From NCBI GenBank assembly GCA_900208305.1, contig OAPG01000009.1, positions 558,001 to 622,000 on the forward strand: a DNA stretch of 64,000 nucleotides, given 5' to 3'. Below, one piece after another: positions 11,032-20,499 of this stretch. This DNA comes from Melanopsichium pennsylvanicum. Lineage: Eukaryota; Basidiomycota; Ustilaginomycetes; Ustilaginales. The notes beneath the pieces were generated by a model. That model saw nothing but the letters and a program-made list of their open reading frames with translations. It did not search any database and was not told the DNA's origin. Made by a program: the position numbers and the translations under genes. Each line of letters opens with the position of its first letter. The first letter of the stretch is position 1.

Positions 11032-11403
11032 AAAGATGAGAAGAGGAAATGGAAAAGGAGCGGTCAGATGTCAACACCGCCCTCGTCACGTACATGAAAA
11101 GATTAACGATCAGCGGATATTCCATGCCAAGCAGAGATGGAATCAGACTTGGCCCATGAGCGAGGACACAGATCGGCAATGCCATCATGCAGCACAGAGC
11201 ATGACATTGCATGGTGCCGAAATGCTTTCCAGAGCTTGGCGATCCGGAGCCGATGGTATGGGAACAGGGACGATGATACATTGAATCACAATCTTGGCAG
11301 AGGTCAGAAGTAACGTGCATTTTGTGTATATTCGACCGTCGACCAACAAGGGGATGCAGTATGAAGGTGGAGAATCGGGAAAGATGGAAATGGCAGGGCC
11401 ACT

Positions 11404-12108
11404 CTAAACTCTGCGCACCTTGTCCTCGATCTTTTTTGCTTCGGCCTTGGCCGAGTCAAGGGCCTGCTGGCCTTTCTGTTCTGCCTTGTCGGCAATGTTG
11501 GCGCCTTTGTGCTGCACCTTTTCGAGACCGTCTGTGGCCTTGTCCTTGGCAGCCGAGAAGGCTTCGCCAGCTTTTTGCTGGATCTTCTCAAAGGTGGTTT
11601 GCGGTGCAGAGCTGGTTGCCGAGATATTAGCTGAAGAGGAAGAAGGGACGACACGAACACCAGGGACAGCGACAGGGTTGAAGGAGCGCTCGCAATCGGT
11701 GTATGCAGATCCAAGACCGAAACCGGTACCGAGCCAGACGGGGAAGGCTCGTCCTGTATAATGATGCGAACACGTATGCATGAATAGAATGGGCGGTGAG
11801 TTCACAGCAGCAGCACAACGATAGGTTGGGAAGTAACAAAAACTTACGTCGGAACAGGAGGACAGAGAGGACGACACCGGCTGAGAATCCAATACCTGTC
11901 TTGACCACTGCATTGCTGATGCAAAGGTCGGTCTGTTCAAGTTGCAGTTGAAGACGAGGTGAAGGAGAAAAAGTGTGAGCGAGTTTGGTTCCAATAATGG
12001 GCGTCTCACCGGGTCGAAGGCATAAGTCGTGAACGAGCATACCTTCTGGGAAATGATGTCCTCGGATGACACCTTGGTGTTAGATGTGGAAGCCTGCTGC
12101 GACGCCAT
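11404..12108 (-). CDS. MIC10: MICOS subunit MIC10, three exons
   Basis: Exons 12108-12043, 11932-11848 and 11753-11404 splice at GTATGC/AACAG and GTAAGT/TACAG sites to give 166 residues. The core matches MIC10 (DUF543): a short N-terminus, a first membrane helix with the glycine motif GIGFSAG followed by FRRR, then a second helix with GTGFGLG, ending YTDCERSFN. MIC10 oligomerises through these glycine motifs and bends the inner mitochondrial membrane at cristae junctions. Unusually for this normally about 95-residue protein, a C-terminal tail of roughly 90 residues follows. It starts with a Ser/Ala linker and then has about 60 residues rich in A, K, E and D in an 11-mer-like amphipathic pattern. 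Exon phases (0, then 1) agree across both introns. Confidence 0.92.
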   Translation of the reverse strand: MASQQASTSNTKVSSEDIISQKVCSFTTYAFDPVRRPLLEPNSLTLFLLHLVFNCNLNRPTFASAMQWSRQVLDSQPVSSSLSSCSDVSFCYFPTYRCAAAVNSPPILFMHTCSHHYTGRAFPVWLGTGFGLGSAYTDCERSFNPVAVPGVRVVPSSSSANISATSSAPQTTFEKIQQKAGEAFSAAKDKATDGLEKVQHKGANIADKAEQKGQQALDSAKAEAKKIEDKVRRV

Positions 12109-12458
12109 TTTTTGCGCGATAAGATTAGGGTGAATGGGTGAGATGGTGGTATTGGAAACAAAGTTGAGGCCACGAAGATGGTGACGATGTTTGCGATGAT
12201 TGTGAATGAGCCGTGCATCCTTGAATTCTTCTGGCCAATCCACACTAGGAATTTCTCGATTCTTTCCGATTTGGCTTCGATCGTCATAGCTCACCCTCCA
12301 CTCCTAATCCGGCCGACATCGCTTTTCCGCTGTTAACCCTGTCTTGGGTCCGATTTCTTTCTGGTATGTTAGCCCGCCTTTTTTTTTTTACTCACAAATG
12401 CTTCGATTTTCTGACTCGCTCTGTGCGCTACAATTGAACGCGTGGTCCCCGAGCGTTT
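12109..12458. other. MIC10 upstream region
   Basis: Only 350 bp separate the MIC10 start codon from the left edge of the retrotransposon nest at 12459, so the promoter must lie in this short, repeat-free piece or within the repeat. Confidence 0.5.
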
Positions 12459-12493
12459 TGTTACAGGGCGCAAAACATCAAACAGGATAAAAC

Positions 12494-12746
12494 AGTTGTA
12501 GGGAATGCTATTATTGGCTATTGCGCTGCTGTTATCGTATCGTATATACATGAGTTATGGCTTCGCTTGATCTAACTACTAAGCTAGCCGGGAGTTCTGA
12601 GCTGGCCGGAAATTGCCGGAAGCTTCAGCTCCGAGCTATTGGATCTGATTGGTCGGTCTAGGGACTATGTGTCAGTCGGGCTGGTAGTGGTTGGTTTGTT
12701 AGGTCTTTGTTGTGTAACGTTGGATCTTCATCGCGTCGCTTCAACT
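12494..12746 (-). repeat. copia 3' LTR
   Basis: A 253-bp repeat, AGTTG...CAACT. The pol stop codon (TGA, 12743-12741) lies within its inner edge. A purine tract (sense GAGGGAGG, about 12748-12756) adjoins it and would prime plus-strand synthesis. Confidence 0.95.
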
Positions 12747-15700
12747 GCCTCCCTCAACGGGCAAGATGGCTGGCCAACTTGGCCGTTGTCTCTGTGGCTG
12801 GATGAGACCCATGCCGTTTCTTGCCTTTCGCAGTGACTCCTTTCCCACCGGTTTTGTAAAGATGTCTGCTAGGTTGTCCGCTGTATTGATGTACTTGATA
12901 TTAATTTTGCCGTCTTGCACGTTGTCTCGAATGAAGTGATATTTTGTGTCGATGTGTTTTAGCTTCCAATGTTGCTGTGGATCTTTGCTTACCTGTATGG
13001 TGCCGGTGTTGTCAGACAGGATTGTTGGTGTCCCTGTGTCAATTCCAATGGCCTTGAATAGTTGCTGAAAGAATAATATTTCTCTGGCTGCTTCCGTTGC
13101 TGCAACAAATTCTGCCTCTACTGCTGAAAGGGCTGTGCAGCGCTGTAGAGCAGATTTCCAAGCTACTAGGTTTCCGTGGACAAACACGGCCGATCCGGAT
13201 GAGCTCTTTCTTTGAGTCGTTGGGTTGCTGGCCCAGTTTGCGTCGCTATGTGCCAGTAACTGTTCTTCTTCCTTTCTTGAGCCATAGCGGAGACAAATGT
13301 CTTGCGTTTGATCGAGGTAATGTAGCACCTTTTGTGCTGCGTCGAAGTGTTCCTTCGATGGCCGTGTCATATATCGTGCAAGCACGCTAACAGCTTGTGA
13401 GATATCAGGTCGGGTACCGTTTGCTAACCACAGGAGCTTACCTACAATTTGCGGGTAAGCCTTTCGCTCCGCCGGGCTCGCAACTGTAGTGGGTACTGGG
13501 ATATCTTGGAGTGGGACACTTGACTTCCTACGGCGTTTATCCAAGTGCTCTTCCAGGATTTGCTTGATGTATGCACTCTGTTCCATGTCGAGCGTTTTGG
13601 CCTGACGGTCCCTCGTTAGCTTTATTCCTAGGAAATGTGATACTTCTTGGCCATCCTCCATCTTCCATCGTTGCTTGATTTCTTGCTTTATCTTGTTGAC
13701 GGCCTCCAACTTGGGTGCAATGATCAGGGTGTCGTCTACGTAGATAACTACTATGGCAAAGTTGTCCCCTGTTCCCCTTGTGTATACGCACGGTGCGCAG
13801 TCCACTCGATGGAAGTTTGAACTGCGAAGGAACTTGTCAAACTCTAAGTGCCATTCCCTTCCGGACTGTTTTAAGCCGTATAAGCCTTTCTTGACAAGAT
13901 ACACCTTTCCTTCGGGTACATTTGACCCGTTAGGTGGTTTCATGTATATAACGTGCTTGAGTGTTGAGTTTAAGTAGGCCTGAGTTATATCGAGCTGGTG
14001 GGTCTCCCAATCACGCTCGACTGCTAGTGCTAGTAAGCCTCTGATTGCACTGACGGGTGCTACTGGAGCAAAAGTCTCCTCAAAGTCAATTCCTTCACGC
14101 TGTGTGAAACCCCTGGCAACCAGTCTTGCTTTGTGGCGGATGGGGATTCCATCTGCGTCCAGCTTGAGCCTAAGGATTATCCTGGAGTCTACGAGGTTCG
14201 CTCCCTCTGGCTTATCCACTATCTCCCAGGTTCCCATCGCTTCCAATCCTTCTAATTCCTTTCTGATGGCCTCATGCCACTGTTGGGCGTCATCGCCATT
14301 GAAAGCTTCCTTCAGCGTTGGTGTAAGGTTTAGCGTCGCTGACTGGGCTGAGCCAAGCAGCTTTTCCGCCCCCTTTGCCACAAACACCTTTCTTAGCAAT
14401 CTCTCTGTATTTCCATTCGCCGTGTAGAGTTCTCCAAGGAGGTACTCGACTTCTTCTTCTTCGTGTTCTGTATTTTCTTCATTTTCTGCACTCTGCGTGT
14501 TTATCACTGGTACATCAATGTCTGGCTCCGATGTGGTTTCAAACTCCAATTCCGGGGGTTCTTCTGTATCATCATACGTATGTTCATCATCTTCGATCGT
14601 AAGGTGTTCAACGCCCGTGATCTTGGGGCTTTCGACTTGCCTCCTTTGGTGCCATCCCTTTTGCTCGTGGAATGTTGCTGAGTTGCTCCATCGTATTGAG
14701 GGGCTATGATCCGGAGTGTAGAACCTCCATCCCTTGCGTTCTTCATCGTATCCCGCCATGATGCCAGGTATGGCTCTGACTCCGTACTTGCCAACATGGT
14801 CTTTCTTTGGTAGGTGGACCCAAGCAAGGCATCCAAATACGCGCAGTTGCTGTGCCAGCCCGTGGGCTGTTCTTTTGTAAAATTCTTCGTAGGGAATTTT
14901 GCCGGTAATCGATGGTGTCAGATTAATCGTGTGTGCTGCTGCTAGGACTGCGTAGGGCCATAGTTCTTTGGGAACCGCTCGCTGAAACATCATGGCACGT
15001 GTTTGTTCTTGTACCGATCTAATTGTTCGCTCTGCCTTGCCGTTTTGCACGCTGGTGTGTGGTACAGTTTGTTGCCATTTGAAACCTATTTCCCTTTCCC
15101 ATTGTATAGCCGAAAGGTTAAACCACTCTCCTCCGTTATCGCTACGCAGTTTCATTAATTTCTGTCCAGTAGCGCGTTCGGCAGCTGTTACCCAGTCCTT
15201 TAGTGCCTGCAATGCTTCCGACTTCGCTAATAACGGCTTGACGTATACGTAAGACGAATAATCGTCAACAGCTACCAATGCAAAATGGTAATTTGGGTGG
15301 CCGCGTAGGTCTGTTAGGAGGTCGATATGTACTAGTTCGAGAGGGGCTGTGGTTGGTTCGATCTTTTTGCTGCTTGTCATTCTTGCCTTTGTTTGTTTTG
15401 CTTGGCTGCAGCAGTTGCAGTCTCTTGCTTCGTGATATAGCTTTGTTTCTTTGCTTAGGTAGTGTTTTTGGATTTGCTTCGTCTTGTCTCTGCCTGGGTG
15501 GCCGAATCGCTCGTGCCAGAGCTTGCTGCTTGCTGTGTGTGTGCTGCTGATTTCTTCTTTGCTTGCTGTGTGTGTGCTGCTGATTTCTTCTTTGCTTGCT
15601 GTTGGCTTGTTCAATGCGACTGCTGTGCCAGTGGTTGCATTTGCTTGGGGTTCGTCTAAGTTAGCTGCGTTCAAGTGGCCGGTGATTTCCCATCTATTCT

Positions 15701-16070
15701 TGCTCTTGTTAATGTCAGTTTGGATTGCTGTGCCGTCATTTTGTATTATAGTGGCACTGGACTGTTCAAAAATCACTCGTGCACCCTCAGTCGTCAAAGC
15801 GGGAACGGATAGCAGGTTTGTATTCAAGTGAGGTACATGGAGAACGTCCAACAGTGGTATGGTCTCATTTCCTACTAGCAAACTTGCGTCACCGATTGCT
15901 TCGACCTTAAGCTTCTCCTGGCCTGCGGTACCAATATATCCTTTCTTGCTTGTTGGGCTGATCAGCTTGCTCGCGTTGTTCACCATGTGGTGTGTTGCAC
16001 CTGAGTCGAGGATAAAAAGGTTGCGCTGCCGTTGTCCGGAGTTGCTTGTTGAGAGGGCGCACTCGCGTCC
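12741..16070 (-). CDS. pol: copia pol region (PR-IN-RT-RNase H)
   Basis: Reads in the same frame as gag, directly after its UAG stop (16073-16071). The protease active site DSGATHHM lies about 28 codons after the stop, upstream of the first internal ATG (near 15986), so translation should start in gag. Domains in order: protease; GAG_pre-integrase (LWHERFGHPG); integrase core with DYSSY, LRSDNGGEW and the ERTIRS glutamate; RT with the YVDD box (YVDDTLII); RNase H including SAVEAEFVA. No frame break or missing catalytic residue is seen, so the enzyme set looks intact. The stop ends inside the 3' LTR. Confidence 0.93.
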   Translation of the reverse strand, partial: GRECALSTSNSGQRQRNLFILDSGATHHMVNNASKLISPTSKKGYIGTAGQEKLKVEAIGDASLLVGNETIPLLDVLHVPHLNTNLLSVPALTTEGARVIFEQSSATIIQNDGTAIQTDINKSKNRWEITGHLNAANLDEPQANATTGTAVALNKPTASKEEISSTHTASKEEISSTHTASSKLWHERFGHPGRDKTKQIQKHYLSKETKLYHEARDCNCCSQAKQTKARMTSSKKIEPTTAPLELVHIDLLTDLRGHPNYHFALVAVDDYSSYVYVKPLLAKSEALQALKDWVTAAERATGQKLMKLRSDNGGEWFNLSAIQWEREIGFKWQQTVPHTSVQNGKAERTIRSVQEQTRAMMFQRAVPKELWPYAVLAAAHTINLTPSITGKIPYEEFYKRTAHGLAQQLRVFGCLAWVHLPKKDHVGKYGVRAIPGIMAGYDEERKGWRFYTPDHSPSIRWSNSATFHEQKGWHQRRQVESPKITGVEHLTIEDDEHTYDDTEEPPELEFETTSEPDIDVPVINTQSAENEENTEHEEEEVEYLLGELYTANGNTERLLRKVFVAKGAEKLLGSAQSATLNLTPTLKEAFNGDDAQQWHEAIRKELEGLEAMGTWEIVDKPEGANLVDSRIILRLKLDADGIPIRHKARLVARGFTQREGIDFEETFAPVAPVSAIRGLLALAVERDWETHQLDITQAYLNSTLKHVIYMKPPNGSNVPEGKVYLVKKGLYGLKQSGREWHLEFDKFLRSSNFHRVDCAPCVYTRGTGDNFAIVVIYVDDTLIIAPKLEAVNKIKQEIKQRWKMEDGQEVSHFLGIKLTRDRQAKTLDMEQSAYIKQILEEHLDKRRRKSSVPLQDIPVPTTVASPAERKAYPQIVGKLLWLANGTRPDISQAVSVLARYMTRPSKEHFDAAQKVLHYLDQTQDICLRYGSRKEEEQLLAHSDANWASNPTTQRKSSSGSAVFVHGNLVAWKSALQRCTALSAVEAEFVAATEAAREILFFQQLFKAIGIDTGTPTILSDNTGTIQVSKDPQQHWKLKHIDTKYHFIRDNVQDGKINIKYINTADNLADIFTKPVGKESLRKARNGMGLIQPQRQRPSWPAILPVEGGS

Positions 16071-17126
16071 CTATTTGGCGTCTTTGTCGGTGAGCTGTAC
16101 AGTGTTCTGGGGTTGCTGTGTGGGGCAGAAAATTGCGATGTGGCCGGGTTGACCGCATTTGTAGCACTTCGCTGGAGCTGTAGGGTTCGCCGGGTCACGT
16201 CTGCCGCGTTTGTAGGCTTCTTCGTTGACGATTTGCTTGTTACCCGACGATCTGAACTGCGTGGCTCTGGCTGAGGCTTGGAAGTCTTCGCCCGAAGCTT
16301 GCCTAGCTGATGGAATGTGGAATGTAGTAGGTTTGACTTGCCAATTTGTGCGACCTGATTTGATTCGACCTTCTAGCTCGGCTTCTTGGTGTTTCTTTGC
16401 TAGAGCGTGGTATGCGTACTTGTAGCTACATGCGGGACTGGCTGCCTTTAGCGAGTCAATGGTGCTTTGGTATAGCCAGTTGGACCTTGTGCACCGGTAG
16501 AGCGTGGATTTCTTGAGCTTGTCGCTCAGACTATTATCGCCGAGCCTGGCGGCGTCGTTCCAGATTTGGTCGAGATCCTTACCTAGATTTACTATGTTTC
16601 TGTTGATGAGTCTCACTTCATGCACTCGGTCATGTATTGCTTCAAGTTTAACTTCGTCATTGATTGTAAGTACTTTCTTGAGGTTTTGGTACAGGGTAGA
16701 TCCGAGTTGACTGCCTTCGCCTTCATTGCGTACAATATATGTGTCGATCCTGCTCTCGGGGCTGTTGTCGCAGGCAGCGAGGATGAGGCCGAGTAGGTGT
16801 CGGTCGAGATCTTCATCATATTTGGCGTCGTCCTTGGGGATAGCGCCAGTAAGAATTTTATCTGCGTTCTTGATTGTCTGAATGCAGTTGATAAATTTCG
16901 GCTGCCAGACGGCCCAATTGTTTTCGTTGAGCTTGGTAATATTGGAAACGATGCTGATGACCGATCGCGGGATCTTGTCTGCTTCCCTAGGTTCTTGAGG
17001 TGCGTTGGTGTTGATAAGGCTGAATGCCTTTTCGAGGACTTGGTCCTCACTCCAATCTTCATGGGCTGCGCGAATTAGCGCCATGGTGCGGTCAAGTAGG
17101 GCAACTGTATCTGCGCGGGGCGGCAT
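16071..17126 (-). CDS. gag: copia gag
   Basis: 351 residues from ATG at 17126, which lies 24 nt after the primer site. The middle part is the helical capsid-like region typical of copia gag (UBN2-type). Near the C-terminus is one zinc knuckle, CYKCGQPGHIAIFC (CX2CX4HX4C), for RNA binding. It ends in UAG followed by GGA CGC. Gag forms the particle that packages element RNA. Confidence 0.92.
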   Translation of the reverse strand: MPPRADTVALLDRTMALIRAAHEDWSEDQVLEKAFSLINTNAPQEPREADKIPRSVISIVSNITKLNENNWAVWQPKFINCIQTIKNADKILTGAIPKDDAKYDEDLDRHLLGLILAACDNSPESRIDTYIVRNEGEGSQLGSTLYQNLKKVLTINDEVKLEAIHDRVHEVRLINRNIVNLGKDLDQIWNDAARLGDNSLSDKLKKSTLYRCTRSNWLYQSTIDSLKAASPACSYKYAYHALAKKHQEAELEGRIKSGRTNWQVKPTTFHIPSARQASGEDFQASARATQFRSSGNKQIVNEEAYKRGRRDPANPTAPAKCYKCGQPGHIAIFCPTQQPQNTVQLTDKDAK

Positions 17127-17149
17127 GCTGGCTTGAGTTGGGCTTTGCT

Positions 17150-17168
17150 GAGCTTCAGACTCTTAATC
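17150..17168 (-). promoter_or_regulatory. primer-binding site matching tRNA-Lys(CUU) 5' half
   Basis: The plus strand here, gagcttcagactcttaatc, reads like the D-stem end, anticodon stem and CTCTTAA anticodon loop of tRNA-Lys(CUU), and it abuts the 5' LTR at 17169 with no gap. The RNA strand of the element would therefore pair with a tRNA cut in its anticodon loop. This is the known half-tRNA mode of copia and Ty5, but they use initiator tRNA-Met. Confidence 0.75.
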
Positions 17169-17421
17169 AGTTGTAGGGAATGCTATTATTGGCTATTGCG
17201 CTGCTGTTATCGTATCGTATATACATGAGTTATGGCTTCGCTTGATCTAACTACTAAGCTAGCCGGGAGTTCTGAGCTGGCCGGAAATTGCCGGAAGCTT
17301 CAGCTCCGAGCTATTGGATCTGATTGGTTGGTCTAGGGACTATGTGTCAGTCGGGCTGGTAGTGGTTGGTTTGTTAGGTCTTTGTTGTGTAACGTCGGAT
17401 CTTCATCGCGTCGCTTCAACT
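17169..17421 (-). repeat. copia 5' LTR
   Basis: A 253-bp repeat. It differs from the 3' LTR at two sites (C/T differences in the blocks near 17328 and 17397). The outer edge is followed by TSD AAAAC. Confidence 0.95.
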
Positions 17422-17694
17422 AAAACTTCAAATTTTATTGGGTTTCAATTTGACTTCCAATAAGATAGGGAGTTCTAGCCAAACTTGGTTGGGAATCCAC
17501 CAAATGCCGCAGATAAGGAATGGGGACTATTGAGGGCCTTGGTATGGTATACTAGGCTTCCAGCTGGTATGGAAGGCCTAGTCAGATAGATAGCACAAAT
17601 GAGACCTGGTTGCTGTCAGTCACTGACTCAGGAAGTCAGTACTGATAAGCACAGGGCCCAGGTCTGTGTACAGTGCCATAAGAGGGGCTAGTAT

Positions 17695-18065
17695 TGTGAG
17701 GACCCTGCCTTGGTGCACTTAACAAAGGGAGGAGCCATTGCCAATTGCACCTGGCACCTCCACATCTCCTGCGCCACCTGTGCAATCTGCAGAAATCCTG
17801 TGGTGCTTATATGACCTGCACAGTCAGTGCTGCAGCCCCTACCTTCCCCCTACCTTCTCCTGACCTCCAACACCTGTCTTCCTGGAGGTCATCAATTGTA
17901 TTGTATAGCTGTATCACCCATAGGGGAGCACTGCTCAATACAAATAGACTATTAATGATCACCATCATTGTGCAGATACCTCTCATGCAAGCTCTAACCT
18001 TCCCATGCCAAGCCACCCAGCATCCCTGCGCACTGGCAGTACAAGACCCTTGGTGCATTTGGACA
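17695..18065 (+). repeat. solo LTR, family W
   Basis: A 371-bp insertion starting TGTGAGGACC and ending TTTGGACA, flanked by TSD AGTAT (17690-17694 and 18066-18070). The other Y copy at 59875-60688 lacks it at the same point, which confirms it as an insertion. Strand is arbitrary because no internal region is known. Confidence 0.82.
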
Positions 18066-18794
18066 AGTATGTAGATAAGGGACAGGACAGCCATAGTATA
18101 TAAGGGCATTGTTGTGTCAGTTGGAGAGGAGCAGGGCTCATCCACTCTACTGTTCATACTCTTAGTCTCTATCTTAAAAGTTGTTACATTGTCTCAGTAA
18201 CTAGTCTTCTTGTTGACCACTGCAATCATATAATACTGCAGCAATCCAGCAACTGTGTCCTCCTCAACTGTAGGAGTTCAATATCTGACAACTGTCAGCA
18301 CCTCTACTGACACTACAGTGTCAGCGGTCGCGTGCCAGAGATCCAAATTCCCATGAGAAAGCGCAACTCGCCGGATTTCAGTGAGTTCCGGCGGTTAAGC
18401 TTGGCCTCAACGGATATCGAAGAGAATCCCGCGAGTGGCAATCTCTCGACGGATATTGGCTGACCGCTGGTGACACTCCGTACAGAGGTAACGCGGCAAG
18501 CTCGGACGGGGTACTCGGTCGACGCAAGTGTCACGACGTCGACGGGATACTGCTGATGGCTGGGTTAGACCTCAGCCGTCGTTGCCAGTGGAGATATGAG
18601 GGACTGGTTGTGGTGCCAGGCCCGCGGTTGAGGTTCCGCCTGTAGTTGAGGTGCTACAGCGTCGATTGAGGTGTCGACGACGTCTATACGTTGTTCTCCG
18701 TTCACCGACGGGGACACAGACTATATGGATCGCAATAAATGGTATTGCGATGTGCGACGTGTGAAGAGTATGGTAAGTACGACGTACTGATAAC

Positions 18795-19224
18795 TGTTAG
18801 TGCCTACCAACCGGAGTCCAAAGAGGGGGTGCTCGGCCCCCCTCCCGATTGAGCGATCGTCGTGATCGGGCCCCGACCGACCCTCTCCGGACCCCTCGCA
18901 GCGGAGCGGTCGGCCTGACACGATCCTCCTACCGCCCAACCGCGGCTGGCTCCTCCGTACGTAGGATACGACCGTCGGCAACCTAACATTGTAACGCCGC
19001 GGTGGGAAGTGACCGATAGTTCCTGTACCTTACCACCCCGCCCCCGCCTGACATGAGGTTGCCTCCGGACCTTGTCGCATGTATTACTTAGTTAGCTCTA
19101 TAGCAACGCAGTAGTGTGCTCTGACCCCCGACCGCCTGTGTCGCCCCGCCTACGACCTCTCCGTACCCGTAGCCTCCATCCCGGCTGTAGCCGCCCGCGG
19201 TATCTAGACCCTACAGCCTTAACA
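18795..19224 (+). repeat. Gypsy1 5' LTR (family A)
   Basis: A 430-bp LTR. The 10-mer GTCGCATGTA at 19074-19083 is complementary to the sequence just after the LTR (19226-19235) and marks a likely RNA 5' end. I see no clear TATA box upstream of it. Confidence 0.95.
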
Positions 19225-19225
19225 T

Positions 19226-19235
19226 TACATGCGAC
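19226..19235 (+). promoter_or_regulatory. Gypsy1 self-priming site
   Basis: TACATGCGAC, one nucleotide after the LTR end, is the exact reverse complement of 19074-19083 inside the LTR. No tRNA-type TGG site occurs here. The arrangement matches Tf1/sushi self-priming. Confidence 0.72.
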
Positions 19236-19263
19236 CTCCCCACGGGACGACGTCGTAACCAAG

Positions 19264-20499
19264 ATGAGTACACGCTCCAACCGACGAAACCAAACGGACG
19301 CCTCCCCCCAAGCGGAGGGAGACGCTCCCACCATCTCCCCCAGCGGAGACGAGCCCGCCAGCGTCGTTGCACCCTCGGGCGAACCGCCCGCCGCCCTGAC
19401 CACCTTGGTCCAAGGGCAAGTGGATATCCTGGCGCTTCTGCGTGAAACCTCTGAACAACAGCGGCGCATTACCGCTCTGCTAGAGGCCGCCTTCTTCCCC
19501 AGGGAGGATCAACCTAGACCGGAGTCTTCCCAGCACTACCAAGGAGCAACCGCTGCCCAGGTCCCCCCGCCAACCGTAGCCCCCGTCTACGTGGAGGCCG
19601 CGCCCCGCGAGCCAGAGATTCGACTCCAGGCTCCGGAATGGGACGGCAGCCAAGACAAACTGGAGGACTTCTTGGATCAATGCGAACTCAACTTCGAGGC
19701 TAATCCCTCCAAGTTTCCGACGGATGCCCGTCGCATCATGTTTGCCATCGGCAACATGACAGGCAAACCACGAACCCGCATTCGCAATGTGCGACAACAG
19801 GAGGGGGAGGATCCGCCCTGGATGAGCTCCTGGAGGGCCTTTTGCGCCGACCTCCGTCGCGTCCATGGCGATCCCGACCCCAGCTACACCGCACGCCTCC
19901 AACTGAATGCCCTCCGCCAGAAGGGATCAGTATCGGAGCACGCGGCGGAGTTCATGTCGCTGACGGCCAAATCGCACCTGACCGACCAGCAGCAGGCGTT
20001 GATGCTGTTCGAACAAAGCCTCCGGCCGCGCCTACGGGAAAAGCTCACCCACGTGCCGATGACCGACATCCGTGACTTCATCAACGCCGCCATTGTCACA
20101 GAGCGCCGGATGCAGGTGATACAGGAGGCCACGACAAGACCCGCGGAGTCACAGCTGCGACACCGACCGCCCCTCCCAGCCGTGACGGCCAAACGAGAGC
20201 CCCCGGAGGGACCCCGCAAAATGGAACGACCTCCACTACCGGCCAAGGACCCTACGCGTGATGCGGCGGAACGCCTCCGCCAGCACCGACGGACCAACGG
20301 GCAGTGCTTCGGCTGCGGTGGCAGCGACCATTTGGCCCGTGACTGCCCGAAGGCGCCCCAAACACAAACTCTCCGGGCACATGCTATTTCATTCGACAAC
20401 GATTCCGGGACTATACTCGTCAACCCCATGGATGACGGGTCAGCCTCCAACCCCGACAGTGACCTATCGGATTTGGAGGATCCCCCGGAGGGAAACTAA
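19264..20499 (+). CDS. gag: Gypsy1 gag
   Basis: 411 residues from ATG at 19264 (MSTRSNRRN); the frame is open upstream but has no ATG. A Pro/Ala-rich N-terminus is followed by a retrotransposon gag core (about 110-260, including EWDGSQDKLEDFLDQCELNF) and one zinc knuckle CFGCGGSDHLARDC (CX2CX4HX4C). The acidic C-terminus ends GAG GGA AAC TAA, which contains the slippery heptamer used to enter pol. Confidence 0.93.
   Translation: MSTRSNRRNQTDASPQAEGDAPTISPSGDEPASVVAPSGEPPAALTTLVQGQVDILALLRETSEQQRRITALLEAAFFPREDQPRPESSQHYQGATAAQVPPPTVAPVYVEAAPREPEIRLQAPEWDGSQDKLEDFLDQCELNFEANPSKFPTDARRIMFAIGNMTGKPRTRIRNVRQQEGEDPPWMSSWRAFCADLRRVHGDPDPSYTARLQLNALRQKGSVSEHAAEFMSLTAKSHLTDQQQALMLFEQSLRPRLREKLTHVPMTDIRDFINAAIVTERRMQVIQEATTRPAESQLRHRPPLPAVTAKREPPEGPRKMERPPLPAKDPTRDAAERLRQHRRTNGQCFGCGGSDHLARDCPKAPQTQTLRAHAISFDNDSGTILVNPMDDGSASNPDSDLSDLEDPPEGN

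Larger units (their letters stand above)
12494..17421 (-). mobile_element. complete Ty1/copia retrotransposon
   Basis: A 4928-bp element on the minus strand. The 253-bp LTRs differ at two positions by eye, so insertion was recent. The ends form an AGTTG...CAACT inverted pair and the TSD is AAAAC (12489-12493 and 17422-17426). Order in the sense direction: LTR, primer site directly abutting it, gag, in-frame UAG, pol (protease, integrase, RT, RNase H), purine tract, LTR. Integrase precedes RT, which defines the copia superfamily. It inserted into the family Y LTR. Confidence 0.96.

Noticed and set aside
10706..11320. 204-codon minus-strand frame
   Set aside because: No domain features; overlaps the DMAC1-like gene, which has a recognisable motif and the right length.
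17150..17168. tRNA-Lys gene
   Set aside because: Only the 5' half of the tRNA pattern is present and it abuts an LTR; it is a primer-binding site.
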